Assembly (NCBI RefSeq): GCF_018492665.1
Contig: NZ_JAFVME010000014.1
Coordinates: 124,001-188,000 of the forward strand
DNA length: 64,000 nucleotides
Source of the DNA: Pedobacter sp. B4-66
GTDB taxonomy: Bacteria > Bacteroidota > Bacteroidia > Sphingobacteriales > Sphingobacteriaceae
Reading direction: 5' to 3'
The translations under genes were made by a program, and so were the position numbers. The notes beneath the pieces are model-generated. The model was not told where the DNA came from and ran no database searches. It worked only from the letters and a program-made list of their open reading frames with translations. Shown in pieces: positions 35,296 through 44,772 of this stretch (positions are counted from its first letter, which is position 1; each line of letters starts with the position of its first letter).

Positions 35296-36009
35296 TTATT
35301 TTAACTCAAAGCTATAAGTAGCACCTTTCCAAGTAGCTTTATAGTCTTTACCATTATGCTGACCAGCGGTTTTATCTAAATCAGTAACTTCTACTACATA
35401 CCTGCCTGCCCATAGCGGGGTAAACTCGGCAACACCGTTTACATCAGTAGTTAATTCTTTAGCCCATCCGTTTGGCGAAAACACTGATACTGTTTTCCCT
35501 TTGGCTGCAGCATCTTTAAGAAAAGCTTTCAGCTGAAGAGGTTTATTAACTTTTGCTGATAACACATCCTCGATATGAAGTTTTAAAACATTGGCATTTT
35601 GAGCTGAAACAGCAGCAATTTTACCTACAGAAATACTTGCGCTTGATAGGAAGTGATATTTCGTAGTGCCTCCAAGTTCCTTAGCCTCGTGGCTAACCAT
35701 AACAGTATATGCGCCATTGCTTTCCGGAGTAAAGCTGCTTTCAAACTGATTAACTCCTGGCGTAAGTGCTAATTGTGTTTTTTTTTGATCTGGGCCAATT
35801 AGCCATAACGTAAAATCTTTTACATCAGAATACCATTTAGCCACACTGTCTCTCTCGTTGGCTACATATTCTCCATAAAAAACTTTTATAGTTTGTTTCT
35901 GCCCTACTTTACCGCTCGATGCTGTTTCTATCCACAGAGCATGTGCAAAAATACTGGTTGTTGTAACGCTTAGAAGCAGCGTTAATAATAGAGTGTTTAT
36001 CTTTTTCAT
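35296..36009 (-). CDS. DUF4198-type periplasmic protein
   Basis: Exported 237-residue protein. The signal peptide is MKKINTLLLTLLLSVTTTSIFA, and the mature protein begins HALWIET, a His-led start seen in DUF4198/NikM-like proteins connected with metal uptake. Two beta-sandwich parts are likely; the C-terminal one has the Ig/prealbumin-like pattern TDVNGVAEFTPLWAGRYVVE and ends in TWKGATYSFELK. It is the last gene of the siderophore-receptor/PepSY/DUF4198 operon, 38 bases after the PepSY gene. A role in periplasmic iron or metal handling is inferred from this context. Confidence 0.85.
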   Translation of the reverse strand: MKKINTLLLTLLLSVTTTSIFAHALWIETASSGKVGQKQTIKVFYGEYVANERDSVAKWYSDVKDFTLWLIGPDQKKTQLALTPGVNQFESSFTPESNGAYTVMVSHEAKELGGTTKYHFLSSASISVGKIAAVSAQNANVLKLHIEDVLSAKVNKPLQLKAFLKDAAAKGKTVSVFSPNGWAKELTTDVNGVAEFTPLWAGRYVVEVTDLDKTAGQHNGKDYKATWKGATYSFELK

Positions 36010-36047
36010 ATGTTTTTATTGGTTAATGTTGTATTACTTTCGAAGGC

Positions 36048-37340
36048 TTAAGCAGGTTCAGGCTCTTTATTAAGCACTTTTAATATGGGTTTCACTAAAG
36101 GCTTCTCTCCTGAATTAGCTACTGATTCCGTTTTTGCCTTACTCTTCTTCTTAAATTTGCGCCCGTACCAAATCAGGAATCCTGTGATAGGTAGGCTGGC
36201 GCCGATCAGTGAGCATAGAAATGCCAACACTTTTCCGGGGAAACCAAGGATACTTCCAACATGGATATCATAGTTCATTTTTCTTAGTTTACCTCCAAAA
36301 CCAGCTTCAGCGTAAGAAGTTGCATAAACATCTTCTCTTTTTAGCTGCTCAAGTGTATGTTGATCAAATGTGTATCCCTGACTATTGTAAAACTGGCCAG
36401 CGTTAGGATATACCGATATGCCTATTGTAGATTTTGCTTTAGAAGTATCGGGGAAGTTGTAATAAAAGCCTTGCGATTTTGGGTGTTTGGCTATGACTTT
36501 ACTCCATGCAATATCCATAGCGCGCTCTGGCGTATAAAACTTTTTGGCTTGTAGTGAATCAGATTCCAAACGTTTAAACTCCTTTAGGGTGTCGCCTCCG
36601 GATGTTACCCAGTACAGGCCTTCGCTGTACCATTTAATTCCGTATACCATTCCGGTTAAGGCTATCGCCAGCAAAAACAGTAAGGAATAAAAGCCCAATA
36701 CATTGTGCAAATCCAGATTTACACGTTTAAAGGATGCACCCCATTTGATTTTAAAGCTTTTATCGCGGGTTGATTTGTTCCACTTTTTAGGGTACCACCA
36801 GATCAGTCCGGTTATCAGTAAAACCACGAAGATCATAGTGCCGTAATTCACAATTGGCCTACCGATTTCGTAAGGCATCCAAAGGAAACGGTGACCGTTC
36901 AATATGAATCTGAAAAAGTCTGTTTCGCCTTTTTTATGGACTACTTTGCTAATTACTTCTCCGCTATAAGGGTTTATCTTTAAAGTGGTACCACTACCTC
37001 TTTTGCCTTCTTCGTTCTTTCCTCTTAGGTTCAGATTAATTGCTCTGCCTTGTTGGTAGTTGGCATAGGAAGCAACTTTATCCGGATAAAGTTTTGCAGC
37101 TATTGTTGTGAGCTGAGATGGCGTAAGTACGGGTTTATTCTGATATTCAATTTTTGTTTCTGGCTCCAATAGTCCGATAATCTCATCATTAAAAACCCAG
37201 ATACAACCTGTTATACAGACAATTAAAACAATGACACCCGAAATAAGGCCAAGCCAAAGGTGCAACCATTTATTGACCCTGGTAAAAAGAGAATCCTTGC
37301 TCTTCTTCTTTGGAGATGGAGTTTTGTTTCCGGTAATCAT
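36048..37340 (-). CDS. PepSY-associated transmembrane protein (iron-uptake reductase-like)
   Basis: Inner-membrane protein of 430 residues with the PepSY_TM layout of four helices. TM1 (WLGLISGVIVLIVCITGCIW) is near residue 40, a PepSY domain is in the periplasm, and later helices lie around VNYGTMIFVVLLITGLIWWY, VLGFYSLLFLLAIALTGMVY and VLAFLCSLIGASLPITGFLI. Histidines in the helical segments (WLHLW, NGHRFLW, DLHNVLG, DIHVGS) are placed as haem ligands would be. Members of this family beside siderophore receptors (e.g. FoxB, PiuB) are thought to reduce ferric siderophores. The operon context here agrees. Confidence 0.92.
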   Translation of the reverse strand: MITGNKTPSPKKKSKDSLFTRVNKWLHLWLGLISGVIVLIVCITGCIWVFNDEIIGLLEPETKIEYQNKPVLTPSQLTTIAAKLYPDKVASYANYQQGRAINLNLRGKNEEGKRGSGTTLKINPYSGEVISKVVHKKGETDFFRFILNGHRFLWMPYEIGRPIVNYGTMIFVVLLITGLIWWYPKKWNKSTRDKSFKIKWGASFKRVNLDLHNVLGFYSLLFLLAIALTGMVYGIKWYSEGLYWVTSGGDTLKEFKRLESDSLQAKKFYTPERAMDIAWSKVIAKHPKSQGFYYNFPDTSKAKSTIGISVYPNAGQFYNSQGYTFDQHTLEQLKREDVYATSYAEAGFGGKLRKMNYDIHVGSILGFPGKVLAFLCSLIGASLPITGFLIWYGRKFKKKSKAKTESVANSGEKPLVKPILKVLNKEPEPA

Positions 37341-37371
37341 TGTTCTAATTTCTTGAAGTGATCTTATCTAA

Positions 37372-39936
37372 TTATTTAAACCTGTATGCGATGGTTACCC
37401 TTGCATTTCTAGGCATTTCGTAGATGTAAGTGTAATAAGAAACAGCAGTAGCGGTTTCTGTAGCTAGTTTAGTATACGAGCCTTGTGTGAACAATTTGCG
37501 ATCGAGCAAGTTGTTTACCAAAGCAGATATAGTGATCTTTCCTTTCTCATAAGATGCACCGGCATCAAATCTGATATAGTCAGGAAGGTTTGGTTCCCTT
37601 GCATTTGAACCGGTGAACCGGTCAAGTTGTAATTGGTAACCTCCCGTAAGACCGAAGCCATTGAAAATAGAACCTTCTTCTTTGAGACGGTACGACAACC
37701 AGCCATTGGTGATGTGTTTTACTGAATTGGCCAGACGAGATCCTACAAGATTTTTTGCTGGATCAGTTGTATTGTCTTTAGTTACTCTTGCATCTGTATA
37801 TGCATAATTCAACACTACGTTCAGACCTTTAACGATCTCGCCTGCAATATCAACCTCGATACCTTTAGATTCGATTTCGCCTAATTGTACTCTCCAGTTT
37901 TGAGCCGGGTCGATATGATCTAAGTCAGGGGTTAACACATTCTTTTTGGTGATCTTGTAGATAGATGCTGTAGCGTTCCATTTGCCATCAAACCAGTCCT
38001 TTTTTAAACCAAACTCTATGTTATTTCCTCTAACAGGCTTAAATACTTTACCGTAAAAATCCTGACCAGATTGAGGAAGGAAACTCTGATCGTACAAAGT
38101 GTAGGCACTAAAATCTTTGGTAATTGAATAACTTAATCCCACTCTCGGACTAAACACATTGTCGGATATTTGTGTAGCATTGGTTTTTCCAACTGTAACT
38201 GCATGTGTAAATCTACCTGCAAGTGTTAAACGTAGTTTCTCTTCTAAGAAACGTAACTCGTCTTGTATGTAAGCGCCTGTATAGGTTAAGTTGGTAGCAT
38301 AAGTATTTGCACCTGAACGTACCTGAATGCTTCTTGAACGATCAAAAATTGGAATGTTTGCAGCAGGGATACCATATCTTGGCTGATAGATATTGAATAT
38401 TCCCTGATCTCCATTAAGAGGGGTTAATCTGATGTCCTGATTACCTCCAGTAAAGTCGCCCCAGGTTTTAAGATTTCCCATATCTATACCACCCATTATT
38501 CTATGTAGTACTGGTCCGGTCTTTAACTCTCCCTGAATACTCAATTGCGCATTTTTGTTAATTGCTAATTCCTCGCTGATGTTCAGATATCTGATCATAT
38601 CGCCATTGGCAGCAATTTTAGAAGGCCAGGGTGTACCACCTTTTAACTCATAATTTACGTAAGCTACCTGGGCATTTACTTTCCAGTCTCTATTTAGTTT
38701 ATGGTTAAAATATAAGGTAACGTTATGATCAGATAGTTTATTTGGATCCAGAGCCGGGTCTCCAATAAATAAGCTTGGAGGGGTATCTCCATATCCTTTA
38801 GGAGAAAATCCATAAGTACCCAAAGCCTGTGCCTCTACACGTTGCGTAGTGTATTCGGCAGTAATAAGCGTATTACTGTCGATCTGATAGCTGACAACGG
38901 GTGCAATAATGTACTTATCTGTATAGTTATATTTGTTGTAGCTTCCTTTAGTTTGAGCAGCTAGGTTTAAACGGAATAACAATTTACCATCTTTGGATAG
39001 TTTGCCGTCCAAATCTACTGCCGCGCGTCCTAAATTAAAACCACCACCGCTTAGGCTTACCGAACTACGGTTTTCGCCTGTTGGCTTTTTAGTTACGATA
39101 TTGTAAATACCTCCTGGTTCGCCATTGGCCATCATAAATCCTGAAGGGCCTTTTACAAATTCAATACGATCGATAGTGGCTGCATCATCTGCAAGCGGTC
39201 CCCATGGCATTTTTAGATTCATTCCGTTTCTGAAAGCCGGGATGGATGTTCCGCGGGTAGAGATATTGGCATATTGTGCATCCCAATGGCCTGTTCTTAT
39301 TGTTCCGCTGACATTTCTGGTCACACCATCGACAATATCAAATACCTGTTGGTCAGCAATCAGTTGACTGGTTACTACTTTGATACTTTGTGGTACTTCT
39401 AAAATTGAGGATTGCAATCTAAGGGACGGAGACACTTTATCTACCTTAAATTTTTTCTTATGTCCATCGATCTGAACCATGTCCAGTTCGGATAAGTTCT
39501 CATTCAAGGAGAAATCAGCAATGACTGTGGATTTGCCTATTACTGTCACTTGTTTTTCTTTGGGGTAAAGACCTATAGCCGATACCACAATGGTATATTC
39601 TCCGGCAGGTACTTTTCTAATTTGATACTCACCATCTTCATTAGAAATTGCGCCAAAAGAGGTTCCTTTTAGCACTACAGATACGTAAGGCGCGATGCTT
39701 CCGTCAGATGTGGTGATGCGGCCTCTTACGGTTCCAAATCGTTGATCTTCATTATCTCTTAAAGATGACGGCTGAACTAATTTAGTGGTATTACTTTGAT
39801 GTAAAGTTTTTTCATGAATTGGATTTTGGGGTTTAAAATTTGAAGCCAGGACAGAAGTGTCGGGCCTATTCTGGGCGTTTGTAACAATTACGCAGGCACA
39901 TAGCATGCCTGATAGCAAAAAATTCTTAATTTGCAT
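37372..39936 (-). CDS. TonB-dependent siderophore receptor
   Basis: Outer-membrane receptor of 854 residues for a ferric siderophore. It has a signal peptide (MQIKNFLLSGMLCACVIVTN), then a CarboxypepD_reg-like domain (GRITTSDGSIAPYVSVVLKG). The plug has the siderophore-receptor pattern SILEVPQSIKVVTSQLI and FVKGPSGFMMANGEPGGIYN. The barrel ends in ARVTIAYRFK. The N-terminal extension is not a FecR-type signalling domain, and no anti-sigma factor is nearby. It is the first gene of the operon with PepSY and DUF4198. A good promoter and leader hairpins lie upstream. The specific siderophore is unknown. Confidence 0.95.
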   Translation of the reverse strand: MQIKNFLLSGMLCACVIVTNAQNRPDTSVLASNFKPQNPIHEKTLHQSNTTKLVQPSSLRDNEDQRFGTVRGRITTSDGSIAPYVSVVLKGTSFGAISNEDGEYQIRKVPAGEYTIVVSAIGLYPKEKQVTVIGKSTVIADFSLNENLSELDMVQIDGHKKKFKVDKVSPSLRLQSSILEVPQSIKVVTSQLIADQQVFDIVDGVTRNVSGTIRTGHWDAQYANISTRGTSIPAFRNGMNLKMPWGPLADDAATIDRIEFVKGPSGFMMANGEPGGIYNIVTKKPTGENRSSVSLSGGGFNLGRAAVDLDGKLSKDGKLLFRLNLAAQTKGSYNKYNYTDKYIIAPVVSYQIDSNTLITAEYTTQRVEAQALGTYGFSPKGYGDTPPSLFIGDPALDPNKLSDHNVTLYFNHKLNRDWKVNAQVAYVNYELKGGTPWPSKIAANGDMIRYLNISEELAINKNAQLSIQGELKTGPVLHRIMGGIDMGNLKTWGDFTGGNQDIRLTPLNGDQGIFNIYQPRYGIPAANIPIFDRSRSIQVRSGANTYATNLTYTGAYIQDELRFLEEKLRLTLAGRFTHAVTVGKTNATQISDNVFSPRVGLSYSITKDFSAYTLYDQSFLPQSGQDFYGKVFKPVRGNNIEFGLKKDWFDGKWNATASIYKITKKNVLTPDLDHIDPAQNWRVQLGEIESKGIEVDIAGEIVKGLNVVLNYAYTDARVTKDNTTDPAKNLVGSRLANSVKHITNGWLSYRLKEEGSIFNGFGLTGGYQLQLDRFTGSNAREPNLPDYIRFDAGASYEKGKITISALVNNLLDRKLFTQGSYTKLATETATAVSYYTYIYEMPRNARVTIAYRFK

Positions 39937-40148
39937 GACTTTTAAGTTCGATTAAAGGTAAGCCGGTTTTCCGGTTAGCCACACGGGTGCGAACCGTGTG
40001 GCTTATTTTTTATGTCTGCAAATATAGAGTTATTTAGAACAAGTCCAAATAAGATTTATAAAAAGGAACGACATAATAAATTAATCCCATAGCATTGGGT
40101 GCTAAATGGCTTGTGCAAGCTTGAATTGACTTGTATTGAGGAAATAAA
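39937..40148. other. Leader and promoter region of the siderophore operon
   Basis: Read on the minus strand, the predicted leader of about 75 nt starts with a 10-bp hairpin (39977-40003: AGCCACACGG, loop, CCGTGTGGCT), then a CCGG-AAAA-CCGG mini-hairpin before the ATG. No T-run follows on the minus strand, so it does not look like a terminator there. On the plus strand a T-run does follow the first hairpin, but no plus-strand gene precedes it. Between the promoter and the permease stop codon (40050-40148) nothing else is clear. Confidence 0.6.
40019..40049 (-). promoter_or_regulatory. Bacteroidota-type promoter of the siderophore operon
   Basis: On the minus strand TTTG (40049-40046), a 19-bp spacer and TATATTTG (40026-40019) match the TTTG...TAnnTTTG consensus exactly. 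An imperfect inverted repeat TTATTTAG...CCAAATAA (40030-40052 on the plus strand) covers the -33 box and could be an iron-regulator site, although it is not a standard Fur box. Confidence 0.75.
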
Positions 40149-41369
40149 TTATTTAAACCTGATTGCTTTTAACGGACTTATTCTGCTAACCAACAATGAT
40201 GGCAGAATGAGTACCACAAAGCAGATTACAATGGTACAGATGTTTAATATTAACACATCTATAAATTTTATTTCAATTGGTACGTACGCCAGGTAATAAG
40301 ACGTTTGATCTAACTTAAAGATATGAGTGTGGGTTTGCAGAAAAGCTAAGCCCAGACCTAAAACATTGCCTAGCACAACACCGATTCCTACCAGATAGAG
40401 TGCATTGTAGAGGAAAATCTTCATAACACTGAAATCGGTCATACCGAAAGTTTTAAGCATACCAATCATGTTGGTACGTTCTAATATCATGATTAGTAAA
40501 GCAGTAATCATATTGATTACTCCTACCACCATCATTAGTGCAAGGATAATCTTTGTGTTTACATCTAAAAGGGATAGCCAGGTGAAAATTGCGGGAAAAT
40601 ACTCTTGTACAGATTCGGATTTCAACTTTGTTTCCAACTCGGTGTAGATGTTTGTCGAAACAGATCTAAGCTTTGAGAAGTTTTTAATTCTGATTTCTAT
40701 ACCTCCTATTTCATTGGGTTTCCAGTTGTTTAAACGGCGAATCAAGTTAAGATCACCGATTACAAAGCCTTTATCTATCTCTTCAACCCCGATGTTATAA
40801 ATACCTACTATTTTAAACTTGCGTTTACGTGGAGGATCTTGTACAAAGTGCATGATGAAATCATCGCCTGTTTTTAGCTTTAAACGGTTGGCAGTAAATT
40901 GAGAGATCATAATCTGCTGCATGGCTTTAGTGCTGTCAGCAAAATTTAGTACTGTACCACTTACCAGGTGTTTACGTATGTAATCCCAGTTAAAGGTCTT
41001 GTCGATACCTTTAAAGTTTATCCCTTCAACTTCATCGTTGGCCGAAATGATGGCTGGTTTTGTGGCATAGGGCTGAAAATATTCGACCTCAGGGTTACTT
41101 TTAAGTTTGGCTATGGTTTCTGGTTCGGGTACAAAAGGTGAGAGTTCAAATGAGTTGTTAAGATCGAACTTAAAAACCCTAACATCACCAATATACCCTC
41201 TTACCTTTTCCTGTATCTCGGTTTTAAATCCTTTAATTATTGCTACAGAAAGCATCATTACAGCAAGACTGAGCATTACTCCTGCTATAGCAATACGAAC
41301 TATTAGTTTTGAGAATGTGCGCTCAGATTTTATGGCTATACGCCCTGCTATGAAATATTCTGTATTCAA
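40149..41369 (-). CDS. FtsX/LolE-type ABC transporter permease
   Basis: Inner-membrane permease of the MacB/LolCE class, 406 residues. TM1 is IVRIAIAGVMLSLAVMMLSV (residues about 24-43). A large periplasmic domain is followed by three helices near the C-terminus: IILALMMVVGVINMITALLI, LYLVGIGVVLGNVLGLGLAF and VLILNICTIVICFVVLIL. It ends in RISPLKAIRFK, the family's usual finish. The N-terminal form (EYFIAGRIA) matches proteins annotated as lipoprotein-releasing permeases. No in-frame ATG exists; the start appears to be TTG at 41369 after AAGAGG, close to a stop codon. Its ATPase partner is not adjacent. Confidence 0.9.
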   Translation of the reverse strand: MNTEYFIAGRIAIKSERTFSKLIVRIAIAGVMLSLAVMMLSVAIIKGFKTEIQEKVRGYIGDVRVFKFDLNNSFELSPFVPEPETIAKLKSNPEVEYFQPYATKPAIISANDEVEGINFKGIDKTFNWDYIRKHLVSGTVLNFADSTKAMQQIMISQFTANRLKLKTGDDFIMHFVQDPPRKRKFKIVGIYNIGVEEIDKGFVIGDLNLIRRLNNWKPNEIGGIEIRIKNFSKLRSVSTNIYTELETKLKSESVQEYFPAIFTWLSLLDVNTKIILALMMVVGVINMITALLIMILERTNMIGMLKTFGMTDFSVMKIFLYNALYLVGIGVVLGNVLGLGLAFLQTHTHIFKLDQTSYYLAYVPIEIKFIDVLILNICTIVICFVVLILPSLLVSRISPLKAIRFK

Positions 41370-41449
41370 CCTCTTGCAATAAATTGTAACTTAGCAAAAA
41401 TGCTTATTTGATTTTGATTTAAAGTATTTTAATTAAAAAAGGTTACCAA

Positions 41450-42724
41450 ATGAAATCACACGTTATACATATTTTAAGTTCCGCGCTATTAGCAGTTTCT
41501 CTTCAGGCCTGTGGATCATCCACCAAAATTGCATTTAATCCTGCTGTACCAAACCCATATAAGGTAAAGGCCGAAAACATTGATAAAACTAAAACAGAAG
41601 AATTACGTACTGGTGCTGAGCAAACAGAATTGTATGTACCTTATTTAAAAGGGAAACGCGTAGGGATGGTTGTAAACCCAACCTCTATTATTGGAGCGGA
41701 AACAACAGTTGACAGCTTACTTGCGCTTGGTGTAAAGGTGGTAAAGATATTTGGGCCTGAGCACGGTTTTAGAGGCAATGCTAGTAACGGCACTAGTGTT
41801 AATGATGAAATTGATACAAAAACAGGTATCAAAGTGGTTTCATTATATGGTAAACATTCAGCACCTACTACTGCAGATTTAGCAGACATTGATATTATGA
41901 TATTTGACATCCAGGATGTTGGCGTTCGTTTTTATACTTACATCAATACACTACAACATGTAATGGAAGCCTGTGCCGCTAATAAAAAAGAGGTATTGAT
42001 TTTGGATAGACCGAATCCTAATGGATTTTATATAGATGGGCCAATATTGGACCCGCAGCACAAATCGGGTATAGGTTTAAAACCCATTCCGATTGTACAT
42101 GGACTTACTGTTGGCGAATATGCGCAAATGCTAAATGGTGAGGGTTGGTTGGATAATAAGCTAAAATGCAAAATTAAGGTGATTAAAATAGCTAATTATA
42201 CTCACGACACGCCTTATGAGCTTCCCGTAAAACCATCGCCAAACTTAAATACCGCACAGTCTATTTTACTATATCCAACAACCTGCTTGTTTGAGGGTAC
42301 TTATTTAAATCATGGTCGTGGTACTCTATTTCCGTTTACAATTGTTGGTTCTCCTTTTTTAAAGGGCAAGTACAATTTTTCTTTTACTCCAAAAAGCATT
42401 AAAGGAATGTCTGAATCTCCATTATTTATGAATCAGGTTTGTTATGGTTTAGACCTCAGAGATTATGATGTAGATGAGTTTAGGAAAACCAAACAGATTA
42501 ACCTGGGATGGATTATTGAATTGTATAAGGCTTCGCCAAACAAAGCAGATTTCTTTAATTCTAAATTGAGTAATCAAATGGGCACCATTGAGAGACTTAT
42601 TGGAGTTTCGAGTTTTAGAGGTCAAATTATTGCCGGTAAATCTGAAGAAGAAATAAGAGCAAGTTGGGAACCGGGGTTAAGTCAATACAAGTCGATGCGC
42701 AAAAAGTATTTGCTGTATCCGTAA
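41450..42724 (+). CDS. DUF1343 lipoprotein, NamZ-like exo-beta-N-acetylmuramidase
   Basis: Exported lipoprotein (424 residues; lipobox LQAC in MKSHVIHILSSALLAVSLQA-C) of the DUF1343 family, now glycoside hydrolase family GH171. The characterised NamZ enzymes remove terminal MurNAc from peptidoglycan fragments. Conserved blocks are clear: GMVVNPTSIIG, KIFGPEHGFRGNASNG, VVSLYGKHSAPT, MIFDIQDVGVRFYTYINT, LILDRPNPNG and the tail KYLLYP. Length and order match the family. A role in cell-wall recycling is likely. It stands alone between divergent and downstream genes; fmt starts about 100 bases later. Confidence 0.92.
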   Translation: MKSHVIHILSSALLAVSLQACGSSTKIAFNPAVPNPYKVKAENIDKTKTEELRTGAEQTELYVPYLKGKRVGMVVNPTSIIGAETTVDSLLALGVKVVKIFGPEHGFRGNASNGTSVNDEIDTKTGIKVVSLYGKHSAPTTADLADIDIMIFDIQDVGVRFYTYINTLQHVMEACAANKKEVLILDRPNPNGFYIDGPILDPQHKSGIGLKPIPIVHGLTVGEYAQMLNGEGWLDNKLKCKIKVIKIANYTHDTPYELPVKPSPNLNTAQSILLYPTTCLFEGTYLNHGRGTLFPFTIVGSPFLKGKYNFSFTPKSIKGMSESPLFMNQVCYGLDLRDYDVDEFRKTKQINLGWIIELYKASPNKADFFNSKLSNQMGTIERLIGVSSFRGQIIAGKSEEEIRASWEPGLSQYKSMRKKYLLYP

Positions 42725-42824
42725 GTTTAAAGGATAACGAATCCTATCTGTAGGACTAAGAAAATGCATAGCAAAATGCGTTAATTTTTTAGTTATTTTG
42801 CCTTCGTTAAAACAATCGAAATAC

Positions 42825-43733
42825 ATGAGAATAGTTTTTATGGGTACGCCCGATTTTGCAGTAGCTTCTTTAAATGCTTTAGTAGAAGCGGGATTTGATG
42901 TTGTCGGTGTTGTTACCGCAGCAGACAAGCCTGCTGGTCGTGGACAAAAGCTTCAGGAAAGTGCGGTAAAGCAGTATGCAGTTTCTAAAGGGCTAAAAGT
43001 ATTACAACCACTAAAACTAAAAGACCCTTTGTTTATTGAAGAATTAAAAACCTTAAATGCGGATTTACAGGTGGTTGTTGCCTTTAGGATGTTGCCCGAA
43101 ATAGTTTGGGATATGCCTGCAAAAGGAACAATTAACCTACATGCATCTTTACTACCACAATACCGTGGTGCGGCTCCAATAAACCATGCCATCATTAATG
43201 GAGAAAAAGAAAGTGGTGTTACTACCTTCTTTTTAAAACACGAAATAGACACTGGTGATGTTATTTTCTCTGAAAGCGTTTCTATCTCTGATGATGAAAC
43301 TGCTGGAGATTTACATGACAAGCTGATGAACGTTGGTGCTGGTTTACTTGTTAAAACAGTAACAGCAATAGGCGAAGGAAGCTACACAGAGCAGCCTCAG
43401 CCGCAAAGCGACGAGCTAAAACATGCCCCAAAGATATTTAAAGAGCATTGTTTAATTGACTGGAATCAGTCGGTTCACAAAATATACAACCTGATTCGTG
43501 GGTTAAGTCCATACCCTACTGCTTTCACTAAACTAAACGACAAAACGCTTAAAGTATTTAAAGCAAAGCTTGAAGAAAAAGAACCAGGTATTTCTCCGGG
43601 AAGCTTTTTGTCTGACGGTAAAACTTACTTAAAGTTTGCGGCTAAAGATGGCTTTATCAAATTTACCGATCTTCAGTACGAAGGTAAAAAACGAATGCAG
43701 GTCGATGAGTTTTTAAGAGGAATGCGTTTGTAA
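42825..43733 (+). CDS. fmt: Methionyl-tRNA formyltransferase
   Basis: Formylates initiator Met-tRNA using 10-formyl-tetrahydrofolate. The 302 residues from the ATG at 42825 (MRIVFMGTPDFAVASL) have the normal length. The N-terminal catalytic domain carries the family signature SLLPQYRGAAPINHAIING, and HEIDTGDVIF. The C-terminal OB-like domain begins near residue 205 and includes YNLIRGLSPYPTAFTKL and VDEFLRGMRL. A TTG 27 bases upstream is rejected because homologues begin at MRIVFMGTP. Confidence 0.97.
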   Translation: MRIVFMGTPDFAVASLNALVEAGFDVVGVVTAADKPAGRGQKLQESAVKQYAVSKGLKVLQPLKLKDPLFIEELKTLNADLQVVVAFRMLPEIVWDMPAKGTINLHASLLPQYRGAAPINHAIINGEKESGVTTFFLKHEIDTGDVIFSESVSISDDETAGDLHDKLMNVGAGLLVKTVTAIGEGSYTEQPQPQSDELKHAPKIFKEHCLIDWNQSVHKIYNLIRGLSPYPTAFTKLNDKTLKVFKAKLEEKEPGISPGSFLSDGKTYLKFAAKDGFIKFTDLQYEGKKRMQVDEFLRGMRL

Positions 43734-43738
43734 AACCT

Positions 43739-44722
43739 CTATTTTACTCGATTTACCAATTCTTCTCCATTTACAAACGCATCTACATTTTTAAATGTAA
43801 TTTGGGCTATTTCTTCCATTGCTTCTTTAGTAAAAAAGCCTTGATGAGAAGTAATTAATACATTAGGGAAAGAGATGAGTCGGGTAATAAGGTCGTCCGG
43901 AATAACGTTTTCTGAGTGATCATGAAAAAACAAGGCACTTTCTTGTTCATATACATCGAGTCCTAAATACCCAAGTTGTCCGGTTTTTAAAGCTTCTATG
44001 ACTGCTTTGGTATCAACCAATGCTCCTCTGCTTGTATTGATCAGCATTGCACCTTCTTTAAAAAGCTTAAGGGTTTCTTCGTTAATCAAATGCTTGGTAG
44101 TTTCTGTAAGCGGACAATGAAGGGCCACTATATCTGCACCATTTAATGTTTCTTGTAGAGTGCCATATTTCACTCCGATTTCCTGAAGTTCTATAGATGG
44201 ATAAGGATCATAGGCACTAATTAAACAACCAAAGCCTTTTAAAATCTTACAAAAAGCCTTACCTATATTTCCTGTGCCTATTACAGCTACTTTATGCCCG
44301 TGTAAATTAAAACCCATTAATTTCTCTAAAGAGAAATTACCCTCCCGAACACGGTTGTAGGCTTTATGCGTTTTACGATTTAGCGTAAGAATTAATGCCA
44401 ATGCATGCTCTGCGACTGCCTCTGGCGAATAGGCTGGCACTCTTAACACAGGAATATCCAATTCGTTTGCTGCTTCAATTGCCACATTATTAAATCCGGC
44501 ACAACGCAAAACAATTATTTTTACTCCTCCTTTATGCAAGGTTTTTATAATATCAGAACCAACACGGTCATTCACAAAAATACATATTGCATCAAATCCT
44601 TCTGCCAGTTTAACTGTTTCCTCTGTTAAAGCAACAGTAAAAAAAGATAACTCGTGGCCAGTATTAAATCGGGTTAAAAATTCTTCGTCATATCGGTAAG
44701 TGCTGAATACTGCTATCTTCAT
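43739..44722 (-). CDS. D-2-hydroxyacid dehydrogenase (D-lactate dehydrogenase-like)
   Basis: NAD-dependent cytosolic dehydrogenase, 327 residues, of the D-isomer 2-hydroxyacid family, closest in form to fermentative D-LDH (LdhA). It has the Rossmann motif GTGNIG (in VAVIGTGNIGKAFCKILKGF) and the active-site Arg region LINTSRGALVDTKAV. The Glu is in LDVYEQESALFF, and the catalytic His in TSHQGFFTKEAM. DHSENVIPDD is also LdhA-like. It converges tail-to-tail with fmt with five bases between stop codons. It would interconvert pyruvate and D-lactate, although other 2-keto acids are possible. Confidence 0.92.
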   Translation of the reverse strand: MKIAVFSTYRYDEEFLTRFNTGHELSFFTVALTEETVKLAEGFDAICIFVNDRVGSDIIKTLHKGGVKIIVLRCAGFNNVAIEAANELDIPVLRVPAYSPEAVAEHALALILTLNRKTHKAYNRVREGNFSLEKLMGFNLHGHKVAVIGTGNIGKAFCKILKGFGCLISAYDPYPSIELQEIGVKYGTLQETLNGADIVALHCPLTETTKHLINEETLKLFKEGAMLINTSRGALVDTKAVIEALKTGQLGYLGLDVYEQESALFFHDHSENVIPDDLITRLISFPNVLITSHQGFFTKEAMEEIAQITFKNVDAFVNGEELVNRVK

Positions 44723-44772
44723 ATCTTTTAGGTTATGTAGTCTAAGTTAACAAAATACGTTAATCAATGGTT

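Noticed and set aside
39977..40003. Hairpin considered as the terminator of the FtsX-like gene
   Set aside because: On the minus strand no T-run follows it, and it lies downstream of the siderophore promoter, so it fits a leader structure better.
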